Shown piece after piece: positions 50,521 to 62,663 of a DNA stretch of 64,000 nt. The position numbers were made by a program, and so were the translations under genes. This DNA is from Sclerodactyla briareus. Its lineage: Eukaryota > Echinodermata > Holothuroidea > Dendrochirotida > Sclerodactylidae. The notes beneath the pieces were generated by a model. The model was not told the DNA's origin and did not search any database. It saw nothing but the letters and a program-made list of their open reading frames with translations. The stretch covers positions 62,001 through 126,000 of the forward strand of contig JAODTK010000976.1 of the NCBI GenBank assembly GCA_026419785.1, written 5' to 3'. The stretch's first letter is position 1, and the number at the start of each line of letters is the position of its first letter.

Positions 50521-51416
50521 CACTCCAGTTGCATCACTTCTTGAATGGTCTGACTTGATTCACCGTAGAATCTGTAAATGTCGGGGGGGGGGGGGGGCGT
50601 TACAGTTCAGAGAGGGGCAAAATTACTTGAGGTAATTTTCTAAGGCAAAATATAATTGTGGGTATATAGGCTTCCAAATTCCTATACTACAGTGGTAGGC
50701 TTCTCCCAAACCACTTACATTTGGTGTCAGCGGTTCAAGGACTAATTTTCATCGTAATGGTGAATTATGCATCCTAACCTTCATTGGAATGTCACAAAAA
50801 AAGGGGGATTTCTATATTCCCATATGTAGGAATGATAATAAAATGCCTAATTGGAGGAGCCATTCAAAGGCAATGTAGCGATATTTAATGTCACCCACCT
50901 TCGACAATGACTCCCCCTGTTTGGTATAGGATTGCATAGTCCGGGTATAGGGGGGCATGAAGGGGGATGTTGCCCAGAAACATTCTGAGAGTGGGTATAA
51001 AATGTTGCCCTGAAGGAGCGTGGACAGCTCTGAAGCAAAGACAGAGGAGAGTGCCAGGAAATTGGGCTAAATTGTAATGAGTGTGGTCTAGAAATGCCTG
51101 AGTGTGGGGGGCACCTCACCGCCCAGCCACAGTCCCCTGGATTATGTTTGACAAGTGTATTATTCCTAAAGAATCAAGATTACCAGAGTTTGCATTGACA
51201 AGATGTTTGTTTTTACACAGGTGATGAAGAACGGTCTGTGGGGATGCTGTGAAGGGAAATGATAAAGCCCAATTGAGAGTACTTGGGTCTGTGAACAGGA
51301 TGGGGCCTATGTCTCTCACGCGCTTTAGGGATATCACCTTATAGAGTTTTAACATCAGTGAAACCGTATGTGATGGGTACAATGACATGTAGATGTTTCC
51401 TTGTTGTTTCCCACAG
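50521..51416. other. No gene seen
   Basis: A G run lies at 50583-50597. Minus-strand frames at 50847-51119 and 51116-51388 lack recognisable motifs. Confidence 0.35.
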
Positions 51417-51532
51417 GCTTATCAATAACTGTTGGCCTTGTTTGAGTACTGACAATTCTGTTTTCCACTGTGAGACTGCCAGCAGAGTCTATAAGGGGCT
51501 GTGTCAGTCAGTCACCTTGAACAATAAATAAT
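51417..51532 (+). CDS. Weak candidate terminal exon
   Basis: A strong acceptor (TTGTTGTTTCCCACAG) ends at 51416. Entering with one leftover base gives about 37 open codons containing NNCWPCLSTDNSVFHCETAS, then a TAA that overlaps an AATAAA-like poly(A) word near 51526. The cysteine-rich translation is not a family I recognise. In the other two entry phases a stop comes within about a dozen codons. This may be chance. Confidence 0.18.
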
Positions 51533-52018
51533 GTATTTCTTATTTGCTTCCTAAAGTTCTATCAGAATTCTCATTACTTGTTTGTCTTGAAGAGGATTGC
51601 TTCTGTAAAAGAAATCGTGTCTGTTGGGATACACTTGTTGTAAGCCAGCACTGACCGGAGAGGCTTTGTGCGCCTTACTTGAGAATTATAGTTTTCATTA
51701 GTCTAATTCCCGAGGCTTCCATCTGAAAATTGAACTACTTATTGATTTGGTGAGGGTGATAATAAAAGGCTCTGACAATGAAAACCAAGGGCGTTTGGTA
51801 GTTATGTGCAGAAAAGAGCAACAGTATCCATAATGTGTACTTAGCTCATGCCAAGTAATGTCTCCCTAATCCTGTCAAAAGGCTTTTTATCAAATTTGTC
51901 AAGGCAAGATATATTCTGTGTAAAAGCCGAGGTTGAAGTTGAGCATGGATCGATGGGGAAAGGACTTGGGGTGCTTGCTGCCTAATGGGAAACACTGGTG
52001 AGCTGCAGGTGCCCCCCA

Positions 52019-53222
52019 CTGTCTGATGCCCCTTACATCTGATACCCCTGGTATGATTGGGTATAGGGATCAGGTCGTAACCTGGGTTAGACATAGCATA
52101 CAGCCATTCGAAAATTTCGATTACAGATCAATGAGAGTCCTTCCTCGCTGATAAAGGATATTTAAATTATTTATTTCTTAATTTTGTCATCTGTATGCAT
52201 TTCAGTGAACCAAATTGAAGGAGAAGGGCTGGGGGGTGAGCGAGGTATCCACTCCAAATGCCACGTTGAGGAAGTTTATCTGTCAGTCTGGCAGGTCCTT
52301 GCCTTACGCAAGTTCAATGTTCCAGAGCGTGGATTGGTTACGAGAATATAACACCCAAGTCTATTTCAGAAAGCACACCTAGGGGAACTTGAAGAAGAAG
52401 TAATTGAATGGAAGGCAGTAGCAGGTCTGGAAATTTCATCCCCCCACCTTTTTTTTTGGGGGCGCGGGAGGTTGATTTATTGTATATAACTCAATTGTCT
52501 CCTCTATACAAATGGACTGAAATTACTACTGAAAATCTTAACACCGCCAGCCCCCTTACTTACCGGACCCATAGCCACTCAGGACACGAGCCCTCTCCTC
52601 TTTCTAAATGACATCGCGTTAGCTTTGGAAAACAGTGCAAGGGGTTTCATCAGCCTGCTCGTGCAACTGTTGGTCAGAGTTATAAGAAAGTCTCGCAAAG
52701 GGAGTCATATTTATGTATCATGAACCTGCTCACTAACTTAACCAGTTTATGTCCGACTCTTACTCTTGTCTGATGTGGATAAAGTAGGGATCTTGCTTGT
52801 AGCAAATGTATCTTCACAAGCAAACCTAAAAAACCACAATTGACTGGCAGGGATCATATGGACATATTGAGGTATTTGGACCCTCAAAGTCTTTATGTTT
52901 TTCGGACAATTTTTTTTTACTGGGGGGGGGGGGGGGGTTCATCAAGAGGACTTGTGATGGCTGAAGCCCCTCTATCACCCCATGCAACTGTGCCTAATGG
53001 AAGGATCACAATCATTTGAACATATCTGTGTTTGTCAAAAGTCAGAAGGCTCAACTGCACTTCTTCAGCCACTTACAGTACCAGAAACTTCTAGCTGGTG
53101 TCCTGGGGAAGTACCTCAGCAATATACTCCCCTCACTGCCAGTGACGATAAACGCACAAGACAGGATGAAATCTAATAGTTTAATACCCTCAAGATGGAC
53201 CTATACTACCCTGATTTCCAAT
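52019..53222 (+). repeat. 1.2-kb long direct repeat, copy 1 (partner 62664-63866)
   Basis: The copies are collinear from TGTCTGATGCCCCTTACATC to GACCTATACTACCC. Shared blocks include GAGAGTCCTTCCTCGCTG, GTCTGGCAGGTCCTTGCC, AAATGGACTGAAAT, GAAAGTCTCGCAAA, GTGATGGCTGAAGCCCCTC and TTCTTCAGCCACTTACAGTA. No coding sequence was recognised. It is likely a transposable-element family rather than a gene. Confidence 0.85.
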
Positions 53223-53814
53223 CATGTAGCCACAGTGTTTAATTGATGTTTAACTGTACTTGGTACTTTGAGAAGGATGGTTGGTGGTCCTGACCTTGCT
53301 GGTATGACCTGGAGGACTATCCCTAATAAAAAAACCCATCAGTGGCTATTGAAATTTGTGATCCCCTAAAGTTCGTTCTAATAAAGCTTGGAGCTAAAAT
53401 AAAAACTGTTTAGCTCCATGGAGTAAAGCTTGGATAATCTGTGGGCCTGTTAGGGAATGTGGGATGTATACTTCAAAGGGAGTCACAAGTAGTGGGGAGT
53501 CCTGCACTAGTTGATTGTGACCACGGCCCCCATACCCTGGCAGCTGCCAAAGATTGGCCCGGGTTGTGCACATCATTTCGTCCCCACTGCGCGGGGGAGT
53601 GATGGCCTTTTCATCACGCTGGGTTTTGCATCAGTGGGTAGCCAGGGAATACAAGCAGTTTGCTTTGAGTTCAGTGAGAATGTTCAAAGAACAGTTGCTC
53701 TGTTATGCTTGGATGTACTACTAATGTAGCTGGCGCTGTGATGCTTTGTGATACAGTTTTGAGAATAAAAAACGGCACTATCCCCCGTGCGGGGGAGTGG
53801 GTTATATATTTGAC

Positions 53815-54215
53815 AAGTGAGTGCATTAGAGTGTAAGGGAGTGAGTGCATTAGAGTGTAAGGGAGTGAGTGCATTAGAGTGTAAGGGAGTGAGTGCATTA
53901 GGGTGTAAGGGAGTGAGTGCATTAGAGTGTAAGGGAGTGAGTGCATTAGGTGTAAGGGAGTGAGTGCATTAGGGTGTAAGGGAGTGAGTGCATTAGAGTG
54001 TAAGGGAGTGAGTGCATTAGGGTGTAAGGGAGTGAGTGCATTAGAGTGTAAGGGAGTGAGTGCATTAGGGTGTAAGGGAGTGAGTGCATTAGAGTGTAAG
54101 GGAGTGAGTGCATTAGGGTGTAAGGGAGTGAGGGCATTAGGGTGTAAGGGAGTGAGGGCATTAGGGTGTAAGGGAGTGAGTGCATTAGAGTGTAAGGGAG
54201 TGAGTGCATTAGGAT
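53815..54215. repeat. 24-bp minisatellite, about 17 copies
   Basis: GAGTGCATTAGAGTGTAAGG-GAGT units alternate AGAG and AGGG variants. Because 24 is a multiple of three, both strands stay open as 8-residue repeats (MHSLPYTL on minus). One copy near 53949 has lost a base. Confidence 0.95.
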
Positions 54216-54542
54216 GATCAATAGACTATTACTCTGGAAGGAGAGAGACCAAAAATGAGGGGTTAATTGTTTTTTCTTCCGTAATACAGGTTATTACCAT
54301 GATCGGTGATTTGATCAAAATACTGCAGCAAGGGGTCCGGTGTGGGGGTAATTACGGTTCTTCTCTTCCAAAGTTAACTTCAAAAGATTGCAGAACTGTC
54401 TCCCCCTCCTAAAAAGCACACCCCAGTATTTTAGCAAATAGTGGTGAAAAGCAGGAGGTAATTTAATCCCCTCAAGCCGGCAGAGCAATAGGGTCTATCT
54501 ATTTCTCCAACATGCCTGTTAAGGAGAGGTTTCCCAATTATT

Positions 54543-54578
54543 ATAATCCCGCGACACGAGTAGTGTCCGGGATATTAT
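54543..54578. repeat. Palindromic hairpin, repeat head (family 3)
   Basis: ATAATCCCGCGACAC and GTGTCCGGGATATTAT pair around GAGTA. It is the start of a repeat that continues past the hAT insertion to about 55110 and resembles the block at 49.7-49.9 kb. Confidence 0.5.
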
Positions 54579-54725
54579 GGTTCAATGAGTTCGAAAGTGG
54601 GCATCACTGAATGCTGCTGCCCTCTATTTTACAGATTCACACAAAAATACTTTGAGTTTACCCCATTGTTACCCAATGGTGGGTGGGATCAGAAGTTGGT
54701 CCTGAAATGCTTATGGTGATTTCAA

Positions 54726-54875
54726 CAAGGGCGCAGCCACTAGGGGGGTCCAGAAGGTCATGACCCCCCAAATTTTGGAAGGCCGTCATACCTAATTTTT
54801 TCACAAACAAAATATTTACCATCACTGCTTCAGACCCCCCCCCCCCCCATCTCTCAGACAGTGGCTGCACCCTTG
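54726..54875. mobile_element. 150-bp hAT MITE with perfect 8-bp target duplication
   Basis: Terminal inverted repeats CAAGGGCGCAGCCACT (54726-54741) and its complement (54860-54875) match at 15 of 16 positions. The direct repeat GATTTCAA flanks both sides exactly (54718-54725, 54876-54883). The 8-bp duplication and CAAGGG end identify a hAT superfamily non-autonomous insertion. The interior has a C run and no coding capacity. Confidence 0.85.
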
Positions 54876-54883
54876 GATTTCAA

Positions 54884-56255
54884 GGTCACCAGTGGTCAGT
54901 TTTTTTGGGGGGGCAATTTTTTTTAACCAAAACTCGGTGCATATGGACAGTTGTTATCCTTGCACAAAACATGAAGGTAATTTCAACAACCCACCGGGCA
55001 TTGGAGGTCAGATGGACATAATTTGATGTTGCTTTCTCTGAAACTGAGGTCCCCAAAGGCTGTTTCTGCGGGGAAAAACACCGTTTGGCGTTTTACCCGC
55101 CTGTACATGTCTAGTTTAGCTAGGAATGCAGGTTGGGTATCGATAAGCCACATGCAGTGCTCCACAAGCTAGGGGGTGGGGGGGGGGGGGGGAGGTGGTG
55201 GTGTTGCTGACAGTTAGGAGACTAGTTCTAGAGTAAACTATCGTGAAAAATGTGGAAAATACATTGGTAATTGACCAAACTGGGTCATGACTTTGACTGC
55301 AGCTGTTGGGGGAGACCGTGGTCAGAATCAGAGTTCACAGCAGATTGTGTTAGGTTGGTTGCAAAAATGTAGTCATAAACATTGATCGAAGATCTGTGGA
55401 ACTCCTGCTGAGGCCAAGTAAGGCTGGAAGTCGATTACGGTGCTGTGGTATATGAAACTGGATTGGGAGTTAGTCAGCCTCAGTGGTCAAAGTGTGAAAT
55501 ATCAGAGCATTCATACCAGGGACTCTATTAATACCTGCTGTCATATTGGGGCAAGCTGTAATTCTTGTTTGTATTGTCTTTATTGGAAGTTCTGTCAGAT
55601 GACACCTGGTATCTCGGTAACCTAGAATACAAGGACTGAATTAAATTAGAACCTGTTCATAGACTAGATCAAATGCAAGAGGACAAGTTCACTGAACTGA
55701 ATGGACATGCACTTCATGTGACAATATACCATTTTTTAGTCCAGTAACATCAGCGACCTTTTCGGCAAAAGCCACTGCCATGTTTTGAAATTACATGGTC
55801 CTGATCAGCCTACAAGCATCCTCTACTGTGAGAGATCAAAACAACAGTAGTTGGGGCGCAACCCTTGGGAGCCATGATTCTAAACACATAAACCTGGTAT
55901 GCAAATGATCAAGTGCAACAGTATGCATCACAGTTTGGGATATGGTTGTTGAACCCCCATCCCACCGTTCCCATTGTACAGAATTTATACACTGCCCCAT
56001 TACTTTGAAGGTCCTTGTACTGCACAAATACACTCACAGTTTGCTCATTTATGTCAAATCTATTGAGATATACTTCACTGTTTCTTATGTCAAAAGAAAC
56101 TGAGTTTTCAGCCACTATAATACAATAATGGACCACCTGTGGGTTTTTGTAATGTCCTGCTGTGTGGTATTATTGAATGGTGTTATAAGGTTTTTCATTT
56201 AAACTATTAGGCATGTAATGAAGTGAAAACTGATGGGTATAAATAATGATAATTT
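54884..56255. other. No gene seen
   Basis: The first 220 bases continue the palindrome-headed repeat. A G run lies at about 55172-55192. The rest is AT-rich without structure. Confidence 0.4.
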
Positions 56256-56309
56256 GAGCGTTTATATAGCACTGTATCACCAACACATGGTCTGAAAGCG
56301 CTTCACAGA
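56256..56309. repeat. TTTATATAGC...AAAGCGCTTCACA repeat tail
   Basis: GAGCGTTTATATAGCACTG and CTGAAAGCGCTTCACAGA form the near-palindromic motif common to a widespread short interspersed repeat of marine animals and fish, recalled from general experience. Ends of the element were not found. Confidence 0.45.
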
Positions 56310-56721
56310 TATCAACCTTGATCACCACTTGTGACTTGTCCCTAAATTGTCTAGATTATGGAAGAACACAACCACTTGTTGAAAGCTGATCAGTTCAAAT
56401 CATGTAGGGGAGGGGGGTTCGAAATAGTAGAGAGCAATGATTTCTGTTGTTATGTTGGCAAAAGGTGTTATGTATGAAGGTTTTTCATAAAAGTTGGGAG
56501 AGGGAACAATCTCCCCCCCTCCCCCCGACCATTGTGCCCTTGGTGATGTATAGTGCTGCCACCTCTCTCTGGATACTCTTGGCATACTATTTCAGGATTT
56601 CACTTCTTCATGGCCCCCAGGGGAGGCTCCCGGGTGGTAAGGCTGCTATCTATGGTTGGTGCTCACTACTGTTTATAAGTCACGAGGTCGCCCAATTTTT
56701 ACACACGTGGGTGCATGAGAC

Positions 56722-56830
56722 AATCGGTCAGGAACGCCTAGTACTAGCAAACTTGGAAAACTGGGAGCTCTAAAGGCTGAGCTAATCCATGCACCAAAGC
56801 ACCTTGCACAATGTTGTAGTAACTTAATTT
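56722..56830 (+). repeat. Direct repeat block with partner at 63872-64000
   Basis: CAATC(G/A)GTCAG, CTAGTACTAGCAAACTTGG, GGCTGAGCTAATCCATGCAC and AAGCACCTTGCACAA recur at the very end of the window. There it directly follows the second copy of the 1.2-kb repeat. Confidence 0.8.
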
Positions 56831-56954
56831 CTAAAGCTCCAGTGTGAAGACCCGACCTAGAATAGATGGATCAAGCCATTGTTTGCTGCATGCACATGGT
56901 GTAGATCTGCTTCCTTCAGTGTATATATGAACCAATGTCTACTTCTCTTTCCAG

Positions 56955-57113
56955 GTTTTGTGTGTCAAGCCACAAGCCACCTCGAGGAGTAGTGAGCCTG
57001 TCACATTGATGAAACAATCGGGAACAGCTATCGTTCCCTCTCGAAGGAAACCTTGGATCATGAAACGCTTCACAGCAGGAAGTGATGAGTGTCCACTGGT
57101 TCAGCACGGTTAA
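56955..57113 (+). CDS. Candidate terminal coding exon, product unknown
   Basis: One of the strongest acceptors in the window (CTACTTCTCTTTCCAG, ending at 56954) is followed by 52 open codons and a TAA at 57111-57113. The translation is phase 0 from the acceptor and includes SSEPVTLMKQSGTAIVPSRR and KPWIMKRFTAGSDE. Its phase would allow splicing from the RBIS-like exon 2, and PQATSRSSEPV vaguely recalls the PQQRHESKPV stretch near the RBIS C-terminus, but it is longer than that tail and I do not claim identity. It could be the last exon of another plus-strand gene. The opposite strand is also open here, which lowers the weight of the open frame. No nearby upstream exon was found. Confidence 0.3.
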   Translation, partial: VLCVKPQATSRSSEPVTLMKQSGTAIVPSRRKPWIMKRFTAGSDECPLVQHG

Positions 57114-59610
57114 ATGAGCTGTCTTTCTCAGATTGATTAACCAAATGTCAGTTATTTTCCAGATGAATGACCATGGTACACTCATGAGAGAGATAGAGTG
57201 CATGGAAATTTGGAATCTGTCCCTGACCAGAAGGCTGGTATCAAAGAGACAACCTAAAAGCAGTACAAACACAAATCTGATCTGAGTGTCTGTGTGACAA
57301 GCTTAAAATCTCCAGCAGAATTGAAAGGACTCTTCTTTTTTTTTCGCTTTAATGACTGAGGGATATGAGAGAATCACCATGAGACTGGAGAGGTATTGTT
57401 TGCATCTCTGCATGGAAGGGCATTCAACTAGGAAAAACTGGCATTAGGAGAGAACTAGAGCAGTAATAACAGACGTGGACTTCTTTGGTAGTGGAGCACA
57501 GCACAACTGAAAGGACCTCTCGCTTTTGAAAGCCTCAGAGCTGGATGGGGGGAGGAGAATTGCTGCTAACCTCTTACAAGCAGTGCACCTAGCATTATGT
57601 ATGGCAGGCAGGTGTGCAGTCATCGGCACAATGACAAAACAACTTCCTTCCCCGGTCTGTGGCTCCAGTGATAGGCGTACTCAGTTGGATTTACAGGCAT
57701 ATAATGGGATGTAATTTGTGAAAATAGTTGTTTGAGACAAGACTTCTCTGTCACAATTTTCTATATTATGCCACTTTTTGGGGGAAATGGCTTTTTTGGG
57801 GGTGCAATAAGTAGATTTCTCGCTATGATGTCTTGTCAGTTGGTGGGAGGGGGGAAGGGGGGGGGGGGAGGAGGGAAGGATGGGGAGGTGCAGGAGAATC
57901 ATTGTGAACCTTTAATGAAGCATTGTTTGTATGTGTGGGGAACATAGGGGAATGTCAAGAAGAATTGGAAGAACTCTGCTAAAAGGTGGTAGAATCCTAG
58001 CAAATCACTAGGAACCTCAGAGTTAACAACAGACTGGTTTCTGGGAACCCAATAGTGCTTAGCAGGACAGATACCATCGGAATGACAAGAATTTGGATGG
58101 CTGTGGATTTCGAGTGTTGTTTACCACCCAAAAAATTATGGTGGCTAGTATGCTCTATATTACCTCTCATTACTGATTGAGAATACCCTTTGTTTTGTGC
58201 TCCCAGTGTGAACACTGGAGAACATGACTGAGGAATAAACTGCTGTCCAGGCACTAGTTTCATTCATTCACAAATGGGAGAACCTTCACTGGGCTGTCAT
58301 GGACGACAATGTAACTAAAGGCATTTCTTTTTCTCAGCTCCACAATGATGGAATGGTCTGCCATATTTCCTGCCTGATGTTTAAGAGAGATTAATGCTAC
58401 ATATTATGGTGATGTACACGCTTACGTATCATGTTCAATACCTTGTCTATGCAGGTAAAAGAGGGGAGTCATTTGTTTAAAACTGTCTCCCTTTTCTGCC
58501 TCATGCACTGGTAGTATTGCACCCACACATACTCTCATGGAATGGCTCAATTGAGTAAATGTTGTATTCAGTTTTCACACTTACTGGGAATCGTGTATGG
58601 TAAGGGGGTGGGTGTTCAATCAATGGGTGCATTTTGTATGGCATACTATATACAAAAACTAAGTGTATTAAACAGATGCAGACAAGCCTTACTTTTTTTA
58701 CCTCCATGATACAGTGTAGCCCATCGCAAGAGCCTTGATTCACCACTTCAGTGGGGCACTCTCACAGTTCAATTGCAAAACACCAGCTTGGACTTACCTG
58801 GATATAGGGAATGACCAAGCTGGACATCATACATGCCTCTTCCATAATTCAAATGACCAGGGTCCTCTAATACTATCAAGGTGCTTTGATTTGGATGTAT
58901 TGCATGACTGACCTCTGCTGGATACTACAAATCTTATCCCTCCATCTCTTCCCAGAGATACAGAGCCATATTGGGTCATACACGGTTCATTCATACTTGC
59001 CGTATATCCTCCCCTCTGATTGGCTGAAACAAGTCAGATGACCGTGCATAAACCTGCGTTCATGCACGGGTTTATTGAACGGGCACGTGGATAACTGGTG
59101 TATGAATTTTGATGGTTGCAAGAGTGTCACACGCATATGTTCACAACGTATCAAATCGAATGGGGCTATGGTGAAGGGATCCATTGTGCATAGATGTTTA
59201 TATTGGGCGCGATCTACCAGTGCCACGGCACAACATCAGAACGCTTTGAATAGAACTTGTATGTATCATTTATGTAAGTACATGGAAATAACACGCGCGA
59301 TGGAAGATTGTTTCATGGCAATGTAAGGCGTTGCTCAAAGAGGACGCGTTGGCTTGAGACAATTATTTATACGCGTATGCGGCGACATTTCGTCACGCGC
59401 TTTGTGTGCGCTTGTATTTCCAGATGGATTTGAGAGACGCGCATATTGTGTTGTAATTTATTGGCCGCATGTACAAGCCTATTTGCAATGTAATCAGGGG
59501 TCCATTTTTCATAAATTGAAATCCAGAGTCGTTTGATGCAATATTCCAACCAAATTTCGCTAATTTTTTTTTTTTTTAATTTTCGCCAAATTTCGTTATA
59601 TGAATGAACG
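57114..59610. other. No gene recognised; possible 3' untranslated DNA at start
   Basis: After the candidate terminal exon, AATAAA occurs at 58234-58239. A purine/G-rich stretch lies at 57842-57895. A CpG-rich block at 59030-59440 with open frames on both strands has the look of a DNA transposon flank but no transposase. Confidence 0.35.
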
Positions 59611-59772
59611 GGGTTAATCAATGGTCGATTGTGTTTAATCCACATGATAATCACTCCCGGGGGGTTATTCTAAACATGGATTGCACTCGGGCTGCACCCT
59701 CGTGCATCGCTTGCATTAACCCGGTCTTGCATTATCCAGTGGATAAACCAACTCTCGACCGTTGATTAACCC
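59611..59772. mobile_element. Foldback element (MITE-like)
   Basis: Arms of about 41 bases pair across 59611-59651 and 59731-59772: GGGTTAATCAATGGTCGA against TCGACCGTTGATTAACCC, continuing to ATCCACATGATAAT against ATTATCCAGTGGAT, about 35 of 42 matching. The centre is CpG-rich. It may be the end of a larger element starting near 59030. Confidence 0.6.
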
Positions 59773-62226
59773 CCAAATAAACTGCTCACACTTGACTCAC
59801 TGGTTGTAAGCTAGGTAGTCTCTCTACAGATAGTCACCTCTTTTTTCATGGAAATAAAATATGCAGATTTTTCAATGAGGGGGGGTGGTGGTTATGAGAT
59901 CCAGACCATAGTCCTATCTATCACTCTTGCCAGGCGAACAATGCAGTTTAAAGGCCTCTAGATGCAAAATGGTTGCAATGCTTTCAGCATAGAATCACAA
60001 TAAAACTTCTCAATTCATCGATAAAGTCCATATTTTGCAAACTTTCCCCTCCAACCTGAGGGTGGGTGGAGGGTGTTTAAAATCCAAAGATCATCATTGC
60101 CATCTGGACAGATGCAATGCTTCTGGGGGCGAATCACATATGAAATTCCAAATGTTGGTGGTTAAGATTATCACACTCGACCAACTGGTATCTGCAATAA
60201 ATTATTAAGATATCATGGCATGGTTATGGATTACGATTTATTTCCTTTGGTTAGTATGTATGACTCATTATTTGACATTTATGTCAGATTTACGTAAGCA
60301 CGCTTTACCGAATACATACCCCGAAATTGATTAGAAGAACATATACCTCAGTGTTACTTGGGATAATAAATGTATGCATTGAATGCCAAATGGGTGATGA
60401 CCATAGTGAGCAAACAAATTGAGGGCAGTTAGTAATTTGTTACAACTCCATGGGGCTACACAAAGCGAATTATAACCTCCTTGCAAATAGTGAATCATAG
60501 GTACAGGGGGAGGCATGGCCCAACCGAATCAAAATTTGTAGTAAAAGTATGAATATGAAAATGTTGATGCACCAGACTGCATATGGGATTCTGGGGGCCT
60601 TGTATGAAGAGAAGAAAAAAATGTGGGGGTTGGGCATTCCCTTAGTTAGGCCCCCTTTCCACAGGAGGGCTGATCACCAAATTTTTCTGTGGAATCACTA
60701 TCTCCCTACCCCCAGGTGAGAAGTCTGGGAATGTCACTGATGTGGCTACACAATGTGAATTAGCCTCTTTGAGTATTGATGATTTATGGTGGCCAGATGT
60801 ACATAAGTTACACTAAATGAAACCATGTCGTACAGCATATTAAGGGGTATACCACGGGGTTTAGCTGCACATTGGAATTGTCACATGACATGTAACGATT
60901 AAAAGAGGGAATGTGATTAACACTCACAGCTGGAAACAAAACAGTAATTTATCATTGGATGGTCGCACCATTCGGTTTACCGCCTAACAACCTGCATGCA
61001 TGCTGATTAAGCCTCCATGGTGTTCTGCAAATGAGGGGAATCTACAATGTTGGAGGCCGCAGTTAGGGGAAGGCAAAACTGGATTGTGGTACTGATTTGT
61101 TGATAAAACTAGATGCCATTGCCACAATTACATTGGGGCATACATGAAGCGGATATAGTCTGTCAAGTACACTCACATTTGGTGCTTTCAATTGATAATA
61201 GGGGACTCCAAACATTTGAACCGAAATTCATTGTGTAAATGGCTACAATATGAAGTCAAAAGAATCCCCTGTGACGTCTCAAAATGATAACAGGAACCTC
61301 TGTAATACAAAGTCAATGAAAACCTGAATGGCATTGAATGAAAACTGCCACATAGCATGATTATCAAGTAATTATTGTTGTTGTGCTGGGAGAAGAGCCT
61401 CATGCAAAGAGGTATTGTGGGATGAACATGGATATCTCATTGACACATTGGACCTACAGTGGTGGGGTTGGTGCCCAGAGCACTACATACCAGTAGCTGT
61501 CATTTGATTCATCCAACGAATGTCATTAGTATTTTATTATAGCTCCATGTGGCCACACTATGGGATTTATCTTTGTTCGCCAGAGGTAAAACAAATTACA
61601 CATTAAATGAACTCTATAAAATGTCAAATGTGTCCTACACGCATTCATTTCACCTTTGTCAAGGGAGGGAGGGTTCCAGATGGCTGGCTCATAGAATGGC
61701 CCGACCTCTCTTCATCAAAACGCTATTACCCGTGTGTGGCAGTGGCAAAACTCCTAGTATGGGCTCAGGAAGTGCTGAGCCAGCATAGAACGGCTGCATG
61801 CTGAACTGTTGACTTAGATTTGCATACAGGGTGAATGTTTAGCTCTGAAATGCTGGGGTTCAATCATGCAATTTCAAGCACATAAATTGACAAGATATGT
61901 GACAATCAATGAGACAAGTGTCCTATTTTCTCACATTTTGTGTATGTACCCTTCATGTGACCCCCAGACCCCTTTTGGCAACGTCGGTACTGCATTTCTT
62001 GTGCGGATAATGGGTAAGTACATTTTGACAGGATGCCAGGAGCTATGTTTTTTTTTTTTTCCCCCTTATAGGCCACCACAATGCAACAAGTGATTTATTC
62101 TCTTTCAGTGATTGTGTTTTACAAATAGTACATTGGGCCTTGCTATCATCGCTCATTGACATGAACACATGCATAAAATATGTTATAGGTATCTGCATTC
62201 TATTTGTGGTGGCTCATTTCTGTCTC
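59773..62226. other. No gene seen
   Basis: AT-rich DNA. Weakly related words (GGCTACACAA(A/T)G(C/T)GAATT) at about 60453 and 60747 hint at an old duplication. Open frames at 61549-61804 lack motifs. Confidence 0.4.
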
Positions 62227-62350
62227 CCCTGAATGAATTTAGGAAGAGACACAGTGATCACTTTGGCTGAAATATTTCACACTTACCCCTTTGCAGGATT
62301 CTCTGAAACTGTAAGACTGATTTTGCTGAAATTTTGGGCACAGAATTGAG
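62227..62350 (+). mobile_element. HINE-like family, 5' fragment (copy D)
   Basis: The head CCTGAATGAATTTAGG (62228-62243) is followed by CAGTGATCACTTTGGCTGAA and GACTGATTTTGCTGAAATTT, matching the 5' start of copies B1 and B2. The microsatellite is missing. Confidence 0.5.
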
Positions 62351-62663
62351 TCTCTCAATAAGTGGGGTATGTTTTTCATTGTTTGAGCTTGTAGCAGGAT
62401 TATATATGGGGACAAGAGCACCGATGGTGCTGTAGCTCAAACCGCACAAATGTACCAGGACATATGTACAATTATGTGATAATGTTCAAGATCATGAGTC
62501 CAAGAAGGTAGTTTCAAACAATGGCCTATTGTGCCCTCTAATAACTTTTGACCATGATCATATGCCCAGAGTGTCTAAGCAGTCGATGAACATTCACTAA
62601 TGGCCGCGTGAGAATGGGTCTTGGGTCCTACTGTAAATCCCTGGGAATTATCGTGCACATTCA

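Noticed and set aside
53671-54221. Repetitive MHSLPYTL and SALGCKGV proteins
   Set aside because: They are by-products of the 24-bp minisatellite, whose unit is a multiple of three.
58338-58394. Strong acceptor followed by 18 codons and a stop
   Set aside because: Too short to distinguish from chance.
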